Shown here: positions 34,401 through 53,952 of the stretch, piece by piece | How the letters are laid out: every line of letters begins with the position of its first letter | Numbering within the stretch: position 1 is the stretch's first letter | NCBI GenBank assembly: GCA_039621445.1 | Contig: CP154956.1 | Coordinates: forward strand, 13,536,292-13,600,291 | Direction of reading: 5' to 3' | DNA from: Euglena gracilis | Lineage: Eukaryota; Euglenida; Euglenophyceae; Euglenales | DNA length: 64,000 bases | Made by a program: the position numbers and the translations under genes | The notes under the pieces: generated by a model | Database searches by the model: none | Told to the model about the DNA's origin: nothing | Seen by the model: the letters and a program-made list of their open reading frames with translations, nothing else

Positions 34401-34925
34401 GGTTATGTTGTTAATTGAAGGGATAGGGTTAGGGTGAACATGCACACAAAATATTTGGAAGATAAAGCGAGTTGAAGGGAACATGCACACAGAAAACTTT
34501 GTAAGACAAAAGCAGGTATAATGTTAATTGAAGGGATACCGGGGGGGGGGGGAAATTGGATGCCGAAAAAATTGATTGGGAAAAAATTGGCGTACAGAAA
34601 TCCTGCCAAAATTTTCCGGGCCTTTTTTGAAAATCCTGCCTCAAAATTTTGAAAATCACCCTTTTTCCAGTCATCTTGCACACAAAACCTGCCAATTTTT
34701 TCCGGGCCGTTTTCAGGTTTGGCACCAAATTTTTCGGCTTCCAATTTTGTCGGGTCTAATTTTATCTAGCTTCAATTTTTTCCCCCCCCGGTAGGGTTAG
34801 GGTGAACATGCACACAAACACATTATGAATACGAGAGAGTGATAGAGAGAGAGAGTGACTGAAAGACTGAGAGACCATTTTGAAAGTTTCATCCTGGACT
34901 CCTGATACCCACATGTATGTACGTA
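34401..34925. repeat. Degenerate telomeric region with an inserted element
   Basis: Three GGGTTAGGGTGAACATGCAC phrases with decayed spacing, interrupted by element E9 at 34,539-34,791. It is followed by an AGAGAGTGA-rich stretch leading to the second palindrome cluster. Confidence 0.8.
34539..34791. mobile_element. TA-flanked G/C-capped element E9 in telomeric repeats
   Basis: TA at 34,537-34,538, then CCGGGGGGGGGGGG and AAATTGGATGCCGAAAAAA; the right end is CAATTTTTTCCCCCCCCGG and TA at 34,792-34,793. The ends are inverted repeats. Confidence 0.65.
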
Positions 34926-35096
34926 GGAGGAGGCTCTAGAGCCTCCTCGAACGTCCTCGAACTTGGTTCGAGGAGGCTCTAGAGCCTCCTCGAACGTCCT
35001 CGAACTTCGTTCGAGGAGGCTCTAGAGCCTCTTCGAACGTCCTCGAACCACGTTCGAGGAGGCTCTAGAGCCTCCTCCTACGGAGCCTCCTCCTAC
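34926..35096. repeat. Right palindrome cluster (GAGGCTCTAGAGCCTC units)
   Basis: Same family as 23,156-23,406, with CTCGAACGTCCTCGAAC linkers. The two clusters bracket the telomere-motif array. Confidence 0.95.
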
Positions 35097-35325
35097 CGTA
35101 ACCCTCCCGGTGGGTGGGGGACCCCTCTCCCCCTGGGTCTTAAACAGAAGCCTTCCCCCCTAGGGGTTCGTTGTTAAGCGACGCTGTGGTGCAGCTTGTT
35201 GCTAATTTGTCATCATGCACCTTCTTTGATGATGTTGAATGATGCTGCTGCTGCTTCTGAGGTCCATTTTAAGGAGATTCCAACGACTTCCGCGGTAACA
35301 CACAAACCCCTTCCGGGCTGGCCCT

Positions 35326-37127
<1,802 letters not shown>

Positions 37128-37219
37128 GGCTGCGCCGCATCCGAACCGCCGTTTTTCGGTACTGACCTGCACTGTAGGGGAAGCCTTGCCTTCATCTTAC
37201 CCACTTGCCCCCCATCCAG

Positions 37220-37262
37220 GAAGTTGAGACCTTGGGACCTGTACTGGTAGACTTGTTCTTCG
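37220..37262 (+). CDS. Candidate small exon, EVETLGPVLVDLFF
   Basis: 43 bases between CCCCCCATCCAG and G|GTAAGCCC, both strong splice signals. It encodes EVETLGPVLVDLFF plus one base. It lies 92 bp after the SYS1 stop. It could be the first visible exon of another gene, or a SYS1 extension if splicing uses the GT at 37,122 in place of the stop. Confidence 0.35.
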
Positions 37263-38380
37263 GTAAGCCCACAACACCCCCCACCCCCAACCAGACATAT
37301 TTATGGCAAATACGTTTTTATACCCCCGGGGGTATTAAAGCGCACCCTTGGTCTGGCACGGTGCCACCGGGGCTAGTGAATGCATTGGGTAGGGTCAGAT
37401 TTCTGATCTGAATTTGTTAAGATCCGAAATCGAAAAAAGTCACATTTGTCAAAATGGCATTTTGTTGGCAATTTTTTGCAATTTTGAGTCAAAATGGCAT
37501 TCGGTTTCCTTTGACCGTAGTGCTTTTTCTCCTTGAACACCTTTCCTGTTTGGCTTTTCGGCCTTTGGCCCTCCGATATTTTTTGGGGGGAAATGGCCGA
37601 CCGGGGGGGATCGGCCGCACTCCCCTCCCTAACCTCCCCCGCACGTCCTGCAACGGCTGGACGGACCGCAGGGCGAATCCCAACACTTGGCCTTTGGAGT
37701 CACCCCAAAGGCCAAGGGGGGGGGCGACCGTTCGTCGGGCTTTGTCTCCCTGCATGCCTGCCGCCTTTGGGGATCGCGTGGCCCGGATCAGGGAAAAGGC
37801 GCGTGGTAACCCTAACACTACGCCACCCTCTTTGGGGCACTGTGGGCATTTTTTCTGAATCATGTATTTTCGGCCCTTTTGGGTCGATTCCATTGTTGTC
37901 CAGATTTTTCCCGAGAATTTTCTTGTTCTTGGTACCGGCCGAAATCGACTGACCCCCCCCCCCCCAGCAGAGACTCTTTCCGAAATTTTGTGTTTGGCCC
38001 CAAAAACACTGGAGGTAGCAATGGAGAACGGGAAACCTGTGTGGGAATTGGTTCTAGGCCTACAAATCATTATCTCACGTCGAAAGACAGAGTTAACAAC
38101 CTCAACCTCCATTCACCCATCAAAACCCCCCATCTTAGGGCTGTGCCAGACCAAGGGTGCGCCCAGGGGTATTAAAACGTACACTTGCCACATTTGTGTG
38201 CAAATATATTAAATTTTACCCATGTCGCCATGTTCTTGCAAAATAGCATGCAAGATGCCTTGGCCAGTTTCCTTGTGGATTTTTCAAGGAATGCTGGGAT
38301 TGGATTTTTTTCTCAGTCATGTAAGGCGGAGGATCGTGAGTGGCAAAGTGTTCAATGGAATCTGAAGCGATGCAATGACA
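37263..38380. other. Spacer with a dispersed repeat
   Basis: The stretch 37,855-38,010 (CCGAAATCGACTGACC, C-run, CAGCAGAGACTCTTTCCGAA) is a diverged copy of 20,335-20,490. Several frames around 37,454-37,952 are open on both strands and none is supported. Confidence 0.45.
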
Positions 38381-38740
38381 TCCCCCCCCCCAATAATAAC
38401 CCCCCCCCCCAAATAATAAACCCCCCTGAGGATCGATTTTGGCCGCCCAAATAATAAACCCCCCCTCCGGCAGGTGTGAAGGCAAAGGAGAAAAAGAGTC
38501 AAAAATTACCAGAAATGTTGGAACAAATCACAAAAATGGATAAGATTGGTGCATGCCCAAAATGTGCCCCAAAATGCCATTTAAGTGACCATTGGAGCCT
38601 GTGGAATGGTTTTTGGGTCGATTTTTGACTTCGCAAATTTTTCCCAAATAATAACCCCCCCCAAAATAATACCCCCCCCCTGGACCCCGACTTCGGGTGT
38701 CCAAATAATAAACCGGGGGGTTTATTATTTGGAGGGGGTT
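38381..38740. mobile_element. C/G-capped element E3
   Basis: The left end is a C-run with AATAATAACCCCC repeats. The right end is GGGGTTTATTATTTGGAGGG, GTT, then TA. The left TA is not preserved. It shares the AATAATA/C-run signature with E4 and E7. Confidence 0.6.
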
Positions 38741-38929
38741 TAGTAAAGCAGAATGAAACAACTGAAAACTGGATCAACAAATAGCACACAAAGAAACACC
38801 AATCGCTTCCAATCGCGAGTCAACAAAAACCACGCAACGAGAAACACTATGAACTGCCACCAATGAAAGAATCCACTCGTATCAGACTGGGTTGCAACGG
38901 AAACGAGGTTTCCCCCGTTCCTTTTCCCC

Positions 38930-40119
38930 TCCGCCCTGCCCAGCCTGCCTCATCCTGCACAGCGGATGGCAGGGGACCTAACCCGCGCGAGCACCCCGGC
39001 CCCATTGCCAGCCAGCGGCAGAACCACCCGTTCTTTGCGTCCCAATCGCCCAGTTCACCAAACGGAGCGGTCTGCTCTGCAACTGTGTGTGGGCAGGCGG
39101 CGTGACCATCTCACAGTTGTGCTGCACAACATTGGACCGAATACCCCCCCCCAAATAATACCTCCGGGGTATTATTTTTTTCGCCCGAAGTCCGGGCCCG
39201 AGGGGGGGGGTATTATTTGGGGGGGGGGGTAATAGCACCCCAAAATTCTCGAATTTTCGAAGTCCTGTAGGACCCAAAATAGCACCCCAAACCCCCCTTT
39301 GGGGTCATTTTTTTGTACTTTCTCATGAAATTTAACATTTTTGGAGACCAGATGATCCAGAAAATTTGATTTTTTTTGTAATTTGTTGTCAGAGATTGTG
39401 ATTTTTTTACCAACATTTTTCAGGTCAAAATCCGGGTCGTCGGCCCAAAATTGGGGGGGGGTTATTAACTCGGTTGCTGAAGTTGGACCTGAGGGGGTTA
39501 TTATTTGGGGGGATGGTTTGCCCTTTTGCACTAAGGTTGTGATGGTGACTGTGGAGAATGACCTTCCAGGAAGGTCACGTGCACGCCCCACTGGGAGCAA
39601 GACGTTCTGCTAACCCCCCCCCCCCTGAATAGAAGCCCCCCCCACCCCCCCCCCCCCCCCCCTGAATAGAAGCCCCCCCCCTCGGTTTGCGTCCAATTTT
39701 CCGAATAGTCCCCCCCCCCCAAATAGCAGACTGCTCCCTGTGGGTTATCAATTGAAATGGCAAATGCGTTGGCTTCACCCTTTTTTAAATGAGGGTTGGG
39801 TGATTTTATGTTTAATGATCCAATGCATCCACAAGAGTAACATTTTGCAGCAAATTTGACATGGTTTGGAAAGGTAGCCACAAAGAAATTTCTTCGATAG
39901 TGCTCGGACCCCCTGGTTTTTGACCACTTTTCCAAATAGTGACCCCCCCCTGAATAGAAGCCCCCCCCCTCGGTATTTGACCAACGTTCCGAATAGTTGC
40001 CCCCAGGGGCTTCTATTCAGGGTGGGTTTTATGTGCACCCAAAGATGCAAGGCAAGCAGCAATGGATGGGCTACAAATGCGCTCACCAGATTTGGTGATA
40101 TCAAAACTTTGCTGCTAGT
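38930..40119 (+). CDS. Possible gene interrupted by two TA elements (frame uncertain)
   Basis: Removing E4 (39,144-39,518) and E5 (39,613-40,029) leaves one frame open from about 38,990 to a TGA at about 40,119. It passes through LLCNCVWAGGVTISQLCTTL, then PFCTKVVMVTVENDLPGRSR, then FCYVHPKMQGKQQWMGYKCA. Other frames are open across parts of the same bases, so this is suggestive only. No family is recognised. Confidence 0.2.
39144..39518. mobile_element. TA-flanked C/G-capped element E4
   Basis: TA at 39,142-39,143, then CCCCCCCCCAAATAATACC; right end GGTTATTATTTGGGGGGATGG, TT, then TG (a mutated TA). It is internally homologous to E7 (TTTTCGAAGTCCTGTAGGAC, TCTCATGAAATTTAACATTT). Confidence 0.75.
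39613..40029. mobile_element. TA-flanked C/G-capped element E5
   Basis: TA at 39,611-39,612, then a C-run with CTGAATAGAAGCCCC repeats; right end GGGGCTTCTATTCAGGGTGG, GTTT, then TA at 40,030-40,031. It shares its signature with E8. Confidence 0.7.
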
Positions 40120-41633
40120 AACGATATTTTTGATGGCCTTAGCTCTTAATTTTTCGGAAGTCTTTGTGGTGGACTTCTCTCTATGCACTCAGCAATGTGG
40201 CCATCTCTGTCGCAATGCCTCCTCCCCACCTTTGCCTTCCACTCATAGGCCACGTCTCCCCCGCATTGCTTCCCTGATCCAGGCCAACGGGGGCAATTAG
40301 GACTCTGTGGTTTCGGACTCTGCTGGCTTTCTGTGTGGTTTAGATATTTGCCATATTTACGAGGGTATCCCTTAAGCTGGAGGGCATCCCCCCCCCCCCC
40401 CGGGATTCCCGGGGATTCCAGTAAGTCAGCAGCCTTATTCCAGCCAGCAGCCTTTTTCGGCCTCGGAACCCCTCCCGTCCCATCGATATGCAAAAATGGG
40501 CCAAGAATGAGCAAACATGGGCCAAAAATAACAGGCTGGCCAGGGCAAATTTTGGGTCAAAAACGTTGGCAATGCCGGATTGAGAGTGCAATAAAAATGT
40601 TAATGTGTGTCTTCATGATGCCAAATGGATCGTCCTCACGTGCGGTGGTCCCAGTGATACACAAAAAATGTTCATTCCTTGTCTTCAAAGCAAAATTTTT
40701 TTTTGGGAGGAGTTGTCCCTTTTAGGGGAGCGCTCAGATGTTAGATGTTGCGTTGGCTCCATACATCTCTTTAAGGTTTTGCAGACCCCCCGGGGGGCTG
40801 CTACAGCCAACCCCGATTTGGCCCAGCCCAACCGCAGCACCCCCCCCCCCCCCCCCCGGGCTGCTGCTAGCCCTGCTTGCCAGCCCCTCTTTGGAGTGTC
40901 CATCCCAAAAATGGCCAAAAATGGTTTCGCCAGTCATTTTTCAATTGTCCGATTTCGGCCCACCTGGACCAGTAGTCACGCCTCAAGCCACTGTACAGTT
41001 TCCCCTGCCCCCCTTTTTTGCTACAAACGTGCGTCTGACCTTGACCAAGCGGATTCGCAACAATTTTCGTTGAAAATTGGGAGCCACGTGAACTACTTTC
41101 CATAATTCTGAATCCTCCTCCTCCTTTTCATGCACAGCCCGCCATTTACCTCCTGTCATGTGATCCACCTGCCATGTGATTGCTGCCAGCTGGATGAATG
41201 GAAGTTGTCCAAAAATTTCAAAACGATTCACACCTCTGGTCCATGTGTGTGTATATTTACGCACATGAAAGGTTTTCTAGATGTGGAAGTGCCATATGGC
41301 TTTGTTATCCAATGACGTTCCACGTTGAAAGTCTAACCAGCCCCCCCCCCCAACATTTCGTCTCGGTTCTTCTTTTTTTTGCCCCAACTCTCAAAAATGG
41401 ATGGCGTTTTATGTACGTTGTAGAACCCTGATTTTTGAATTTCCCCAATTTCCCAAAATTTTCAACCCATTTGCCATTTGCGCACCCGAGTCGGTCCCCA
41501 AGTGGTGTTATTTGGGCTAAACTTTCAAGGGCACTCTGCTGCTGTGCATCCTTTGGGAGCCCAAGAAAGTGGATCAGACAGGCGCAGTCCTTGCACCTCT
41601 GACAGGGTCTGTCGCTCCTCTGCTGCACAGCAC
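40120..41633. other. Spacer; one element-like left end
   Basis: GAGGGTATCCCTTAAGCTGG at about 40,361 resembles a diverged left terminus of the CAG..CTG family, followed by CAGCCAGCAGCC phrases as in those elements. No right end was found. A 61-codon frame at 41,130-41,315 (CHVIHLPCDCCQLDEWKLSK) is open without supporting signals. Confidence 0.35.
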
Positions 41634-43655
41634 ATGGCCGGGTTGCGATGGAGAAGCTTGTGGCTTCTCCTCATCGGAATCACTGTGGTGATGTGCCTTG
41701 TGGTGCAGTTCAGTTGGTCTACGACACAGGTGTGTATCCCCCCAATAAGATCCCTGTGGCCAAATTTGAAACACCACTGCTTGAACTGAAAATCTGCCCT
41801 CATTTTTTTTTATGTTGTGATGAATGCATGCAAATGAACGAATTTTTTTAAGAATTTTTTTGATTATACTTGCTTGGTCAGTTGTCCAAATCCCCCAAGG
41901 GGTAGTCTTTTTTTTTTGGTATTTTTTGCATTATTGAAACAGTTTTTTTGTGGCACGACTAGGTGCCCCTCCAGAAACCCTATTTACGTGCAGGGGCCAT
42001 GATTCTTTGGGAAGTAGTTCTCCCAATCTTTGTCTGTCTATTGTTCATGCATGTGTATTTTTTAGTGTTCCCATCAAGGTGTGCCTTTGAATTGACATTA
42101 ACGCAAGGCGATGCGGATTTATCTGGAGTTGAAATCCCATCAAAAAGCTTGGGACAATTTCAAAAGATTGGCACTTTGGAATCAGAGTGTCTGTTGGGGT
42201 GGTCGAGCTCCTCTTCAAAGCTCGCAATTTTGAAAAAATAATATCAAACAAAACGTGCCCCCCTGCCATTCCCAACTCCTTCTCTGCCGGTTGCAACCCA
42301 TCGCAGGGATGGATGTCGAATTTCGTCAGTGACCCCGGGTATCTCCACCGGTTCCTCCTCAAGGTGATGCCTCCCCTTTGGTGCACTGACCTGACCCTGG
42401 CGTTGCCAGCTGATCATTTCTGACATATGCGTACATGCACATGTTCGCAAATTTTGTCATTGTATATATTGACAATTTTTTTTATGTAAGAAAGGAACCA
42501 AGTCTGCTGCTCGGTGACCATTTTTGGGCAATACCAGGGGGCAGGGCTGTACAAGAATCCCCACAACCCTGTGGGTGGTGGGTGGGGGGTCCGACCGTCC
42601 CCCCCCCCCCACCAGGCCTTCCTGCGGGGGGCGGGGTAAATTTGGGCATAAATATAATTGGTTTGGCAGAGGCTTGGGGCTGGGGGGGGTAGGTATGCCC
42701 CAGGAAATTTTCAAGTGTTATTAATTATTTAATTCCCGTACTGTAAGAAGAAGAACAAGAATAAAAATAAGAATGAGAATAAGAAGAAGAAGAGTAATAG
42801 TAATAGTAATAGTAATCGCAATCGTAATGGTAATGGTAATGGTAATGGTAATGTGGTAATGTGGTAATGTGGTAATGGTGGTAATGGTAATGGTAATGGT
42901 AATGTGGTAATGTGGTAATGTGGTAATGGTGGTAATGGTAATGGTAATGGTAATGGTAATGTGGTAATGTGGTAATGTGGTAATGGTGGTAATGGTAATG
43001 GTAATGGTAATGTGGTAATGTGGTAATGTGGTAATGGTGGTAATGGTAATGGTAATGGTAATGGTAATGGTAATGGTAATGGTAATGGTAATGGTAATGG
43101 TAATGTGGTAATGTGGTAATGTGGTAATGGTGGTAATGGTAATGTGGTAATGGTAATGGTAATGGTAATGTGGTAATGTGGTAATGTGGTAATGGTGGTA
43201 ATGGTAATGGTAATGGTAATATAGTAATAACAATAGTCATGGGTATAGTCACAGTCACAGTCGCAGGCGCAGTCGCAGTCGCAGTCGCAGTCGCAGTCGC
43301 AGTCGCATTCATTGTCATTCATAGTAGTAGCTTGGGCGGCCAAACTCGCACTTAAGGTTTTGATTTTTGCCTTGCATTTAAGAGCAATGTTCCAAACGTT
43401 TTGAACCCCGGTGGTGAAACCCACCCTTTTGACCCTCTGGTTCCGCGGAGACCCTCCAGCACCGGCTGAGGGAAATTTGGATTTTTTGGTTGCTTTTTTA
43501 GGCTCTGCGATATGTGCCTGAAGAGTTGCCTGCTGAGGCGTCCAGAGGGTGGACTCTACACACACGTTGTGAAAAGTTGGATAAAACGGCGTGCCAGGGA
43601 GTTGTGATCCCTGGTTGCTTGAAGCGCGAGGAACGGTACAGCGGGAACCACCCAG
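41634..43655 (+). CDS. Multi-exon gene for a signal-anchor membrane protein, partial chain
   Basis: Candidate exons are 41,634-41,729 (MAGLRWRSLWLLLIGITVVM and a tail CLVVQFSWSTTQ, donor CAG|GTGTGT), 41,975 to about 42,190 (KPYLRAGAMILWEVVLPIFV and onward, acceptor CCCCTCCAG), 42,307-42,363 (GWMSNFVSDPGYLHRFLLK, CATCGCAG..AAG|GTGATG) and 43,502-43,655 (ALRYVPEELPAEASRGWTLH through KREERYSGNHP, acceptor TGCTTTTTTAG, donor CAG|GTGGGG). All resolved borders are phase 0 until the last, which exits in phase 1. The N-terminus has basic residues then an 18-residue hydrophobic stretch, typical of type II Golgi/ER enzymes. The ATG follows CTCCTCTGCTGCACAG by three bases, a possible spliced-leader acceptor. 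The intron before the last exon holds the GGTAAT satellite. The family is not recognised and exon 2's end is unresolved. Confidence 0.45.
42746..43318. repeat. GGTAAT / GTGGTAAT satellite
   Basis: TAATGG repeats organised into higher-order blocks with GTGGTAATGTGGTAATG spacers, ending in GCAGTC repeats at 43,262-43,310. Lies in a presumed intron. Confidence 0.95.
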
Positions 43656-43773
43656 GTGGGGGGGGGTTGGGGGGGATTGAGGGCAAGCCTAGGGACCTTG
43701 GTGAGCAACGCCAGGCCCCACACTGCCAGGCATGGAAGTAGTCAAACATTGCGCTTGCGCGCAATGTATGACT

Positions 43774-44130
43774 GTTGCGCTTGAGTGCAATGGACAACAG
43801 AAGCCCCTGAGCTTATGGGAGTCCCTCTGATGTGTTACGGTGTGTTGGGGGCCCCTCTCTGAACGGCCAGCATGGGCTTGGTGAGGAAATACATTGCGCC
43901 GACGCGCAATAGCCCATACAAAGAAATGAGAAAAAAAAAAAAGTGGCTGACGTGTAATCTGAATGAACAGGCAGTGTATTATATGGGCATGTATATTGCG
44001 CTTCGGCGCAATGTATTTCCTCACCAAGCCCACATGCTGGCCGCGCAGAGAGGGCCTCTGGCACACCGTAACACATCAGAGGGACTCCCATAAGCTCAGG
44101 GGCTTCTGTTGTCCATTGCGCTAGAGCGCA
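43774..44130. mobile_element. Foldback element with 130-bp arms
   Basis: The left arm (43,774-43,909) includes ACAGAAGCCCCTGAGCTTAT and GGCTTGGTGAGGAAATACAT. The right arm (43,994-44,130) is its near-perfect reverse complement. The loop is about 84 bp. Both arms end in ATTGCGC..GCGCAAT mini-palindromes. Confidence 0.85.
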
Positions 44131-45720
44131 ATAGTCATCCATTGCGCAAAAGCACAATGTATAACTGTTGCGCTTAAGCGCAATGTCCTTTCAAATAGTA
44201 GATGTATTTGAATGCGTGCGTCAAATACATGGGAGAAGGTGGGGGATAGAACACGTGGGAGAAGGTGGGGGACAGAGGAGAATGATGAGGGGGGTTTGAG
44301 CGCTGCTGTGCCAAAAGCTGGGTTGGTGCTTTTCAATTATTCAGGCACTGGGGAGGGAGTGGCTGTTCCAATAAGAGGAATCGTGGGCGGTAGGCTTTGG
44401 AGCCTCAGTGACCTTGCACTCAGTGCTGTGAGTAGGATTCTTTGGGATAATGGCAGGAAGACCTGTTTTGGCTGAGCCATGTCCTCCATCTGCCCGGTGT
44501 GATGTGGCTGTCTGGTGGGTTGCAAATTACCGAAAAAAGGTGTGTCAGCATGTCTTCCCTTCCCTTCCGTTGTTGATGGACCATTTCGATTTCTCAATTC
44601 CATTCGCTCATCGGGTGACGAGCTTTTTTAAACACTTTTTGGACGCCCAAAACTGTTTCCTCGGCTGTGATTCCAAGGGTTCATCTGGTGCCTGTTCTTT
44701 TCCAAACAGAAAATTTCCGACTTTCAAAAGTTGGCCAAAAAGAAGGCCCCTCAGGCATGCTTAACTACGAAGCAAGTGGGAGGAACCTCTGGCAATGGCA
44801 TTTAGGTTTACTACGCGTAGGAAAAGACACGTCTGGATATGAAGAAGTTGGTGGTTGCATTCACACCCAGGGGGTTGGCTTCCTGTCCCAGGCAAGGCTT
44901 CCCCCAACCTTAGCCCTGTCCGCTCTGGTAATGAGATGCTTCCAGGACTGCTCTCTCCGCCCGCAGTGATAAAAGTAAGATATTAAAAATTGATAACAAG
45001 TGTTATATTGCGCCAAAGCGCAATAGAAACAATTTATAAAATGGTGAAAGCAGCGTGGCTGTTGCGCCAAAACACAATATAACTGCTTGAAACTTATCTC
45101 ACAACGGAGGGAGAGAACGGCCCTGGTAGAGTAAGAACACCAGAGGGGATAGAGCACAAATGTAGGACAGGTGGACGGAAGCCTGCTCTCAGTCACGTTG
45201 CCTTAAAATTGGTCAACATTGCGTGTCGGCGCAACACCCACGCTGCTTTTACAATTTTTGAAAATTGTATTTCTATTGCATTTTGGTGCAATATAACTCT
45301 TAAATTTCTATTCTTGATAAGCCTGCCTATTGCGCTTTGGCGCAATGGAAACACATGCTGACACACATGTTGTTATTATTGTGCAAGTGCGGCAATGGCC
45401 ACCCACGTGTTAAAGGTGCAATGTGTTTTTTTTGTAATGAAAAAGAATTGTTGCGCCACAGCACAATTACGCAATTCAATCCCCTCGTTTCATCACCCGG
45501 CGCTTTGGGTTCATGCACACTGGGCCCGGGAGCCCTGTGCCAGTGGACCGTGGAGTTCCAAGTCGTTGGTTTCGTCCTCAGGCCCGGGGGGTGCAGGGAG
45601 GTACCAATGTGGGCTGTCTCAAGTCTCAAGCCTCGGTGTTCGAAAACAGAATTTTTTTTTGGCATTGCGCGTTGGAGCAAATTTACAGTCACTTTCAAAG
45701 CTCAGTGCGAGTTAGGCCGC
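44131..45720. repeat. Region with dispersed ATTGCGC..GCGCAAT hairpins
   Basis: Short hairpins with 6-9 bp arms occur at about 44,115, 44,139, 44,166, 45,007, 45,061, 45,218, 45,276, 45,330 and 45,450, with loops of 2-5 bases (for example ATTGCGCCAAAGCGCAAT). Confidence 0.75.
44212..44475 (+). CDS. Open frame next to the foldback, unknown product
   Basis: 87 residues, with GLSAAVPKAGLVLFNYSGTG then PIRGIVGGRLWSLSDLALSA and ILWDNGRKTCFG before TGA. Overlapping downstream frames at 44,450-44,764 and 44,667-44,969 are also open. The region between ATTGCGC hairpins may be an element's coding part, but no domain is recognised. Confidence 0.2.
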   Translation: MRASNTWEKVGDRTRGRRWGTEENDEGGLSAAVPKAGLVLFNYSGTGEGVAVPIRGIVGGRLWSLSDLALSAVSRILWDNGRKTCFG

Positions 45721-45754
45721 CTAACATTAGTCATAGTAATCGTAAGAGTAAGAC

Positions 45755-45885
45755 TAAGACAAAGAATAAGAATAAGAATAAGAATAAGAATAAGAATAAG
45801 AATAAGAATAAGAATAAGAATAAGAATAAGAATAAGAATAAGAATAAGAATAAGAATAAGAATAAGAATAAGAAGGATCAAAATA
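45755..45885. repeat. AATAAG microsatellite
   Basis: About 20 copies of AATAAG, flanked by degenerate AATAAT. Confidence 0.97.
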
Positions 45886-46105
45886 AGAGAATAAGAATAA
45901 AAATCATAATAGTAATAATAATAATAAGTGATGTAGTTACATCAGATGCAATGATGATGTGCGCACAAAGTGCATGCAATAGATGTCTGCATGCGTCCAT
46001 GCGCTGCATACCAATGCCCGAGCACCCGCCCACTGAGAGCAAGGTCCCAGGTCAGGCTGGCCTCCCACCCTTCCCACCCTCCCCTTACCGGCCATTTCCC
46101 CGCAG

Positions 46106-46246
46106 GGCCTCGTGGGGCAGGTGCTGTGCCTGGGCCTCTCCATGGCGCTGACGGACAGCCTGGCGGACGACCCCCCGCCCCACGGCATCCCCGCCATCCC
46201 CCTCGACGTGGTGCAGGGCGTGGATTCACTCCCCCCCCTGGTGTGA
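46106..46246 (+). CDS. Candidate terminal exon, GLVGQVLCLGLSMALTDSL..
   Basis: A strong acceptor (CCGGCCATTTCCCCGCAG) precedes 46 codons in phase 0: GLVGQVLCLGLSMALTDSLA then DDPPPHGIPAIPLDVVQGVD, SLPPLV and TGA. Almost every third position is C or G, the clearest coding bias in this part of the window. An internal donor (GTG|GTGCAG) is possible. It may end the gene whose exons lie at 41,634-43,655, though at least one intermediate exon would be needed because that chain exits in phase 1. Confidence 0.5.
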   Translation, partial: GLVGQVLCLGLSMALTDSLADDPPPHGIPAIPLDVVQGVDSLPPLV

Positions 46247-46494
46247 GCCCCCCTTGGCAGGCAGTTCAAGTTTGGAGAGGCTGTTCAAGGATTGGTTGGT
46301 TTCCTCCCTGACCATGATATGCCGGGGGGGGGGGCTTTTATATTATGGGGGTTTATCATGGGAGGGAGGTGGGGCGGACCCTGCCCCAGGGAGGTCCTAC
46401 CCCCCCCCCCCACTCATTTAGCACCCCGGGGGATGGGGCTTCAAGCGTGGCTGGGTGGATGGGTTTGGGTGGATGGGGGGCACCACGCGAATCC

Positions 46495-53443
<6,949 letters not shown>

Positions 53444-53952
53444 GTGTGCCAGCGGCTTGGGTGCATGTGTTCGGAACCGGGCGCCACGTGAGCCAGAGAG
53501 GACCCACACCCCAAGGGGGACACCAGCAATTTTTTCCAGGAGCTTTTTTTATTTAGGTGGTTGTCCTCCCTTGACCGCAGGGGGGGGGGTGGGGGCAGCA
53601 GGGTTGTCTTTAAGGGACGGGAGTCTGTTTTTTTCCCATTAATGACCGCCCCTTAAGGACCCCCCTCAGGCCCAGACCTTAGTCACCCCATTGGCCAGGG
53701 GTTCAACCTCAGGCTCTTGTGGCTGCACAACATTCGTTCTGTATGTGATTCGTTCAAATTGATCACACACTCCGTCCATTAATTATTGGTGCACCCCGAA
53801 ATTTTTGAAAAAAATACGTACCTGAGCCAGGGTGGGTCCACGTGGATACCTTGTTGGAGGCATGTTCAGAACGCAAGGGCATCAGAAGCAGGCACCATCA
53901 CTGCCTTGCGCGAAGGTGCCTCAACAGCCCTGACACCCCTCAATAGGGGGTA

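Noticed and set aside
43502-43655. Exon at 43,502 as a continuation into 46,106 directly
   Set aside because: The phases do not match (exit phase 1, entry phase 0); at least one exon would be missing.
45337-45894. 185-codon frame ending in an Arg-Ile repeat
   Set aside because: The second half is AATAAG microsatellite, and the first half has two other open frames on each strand.
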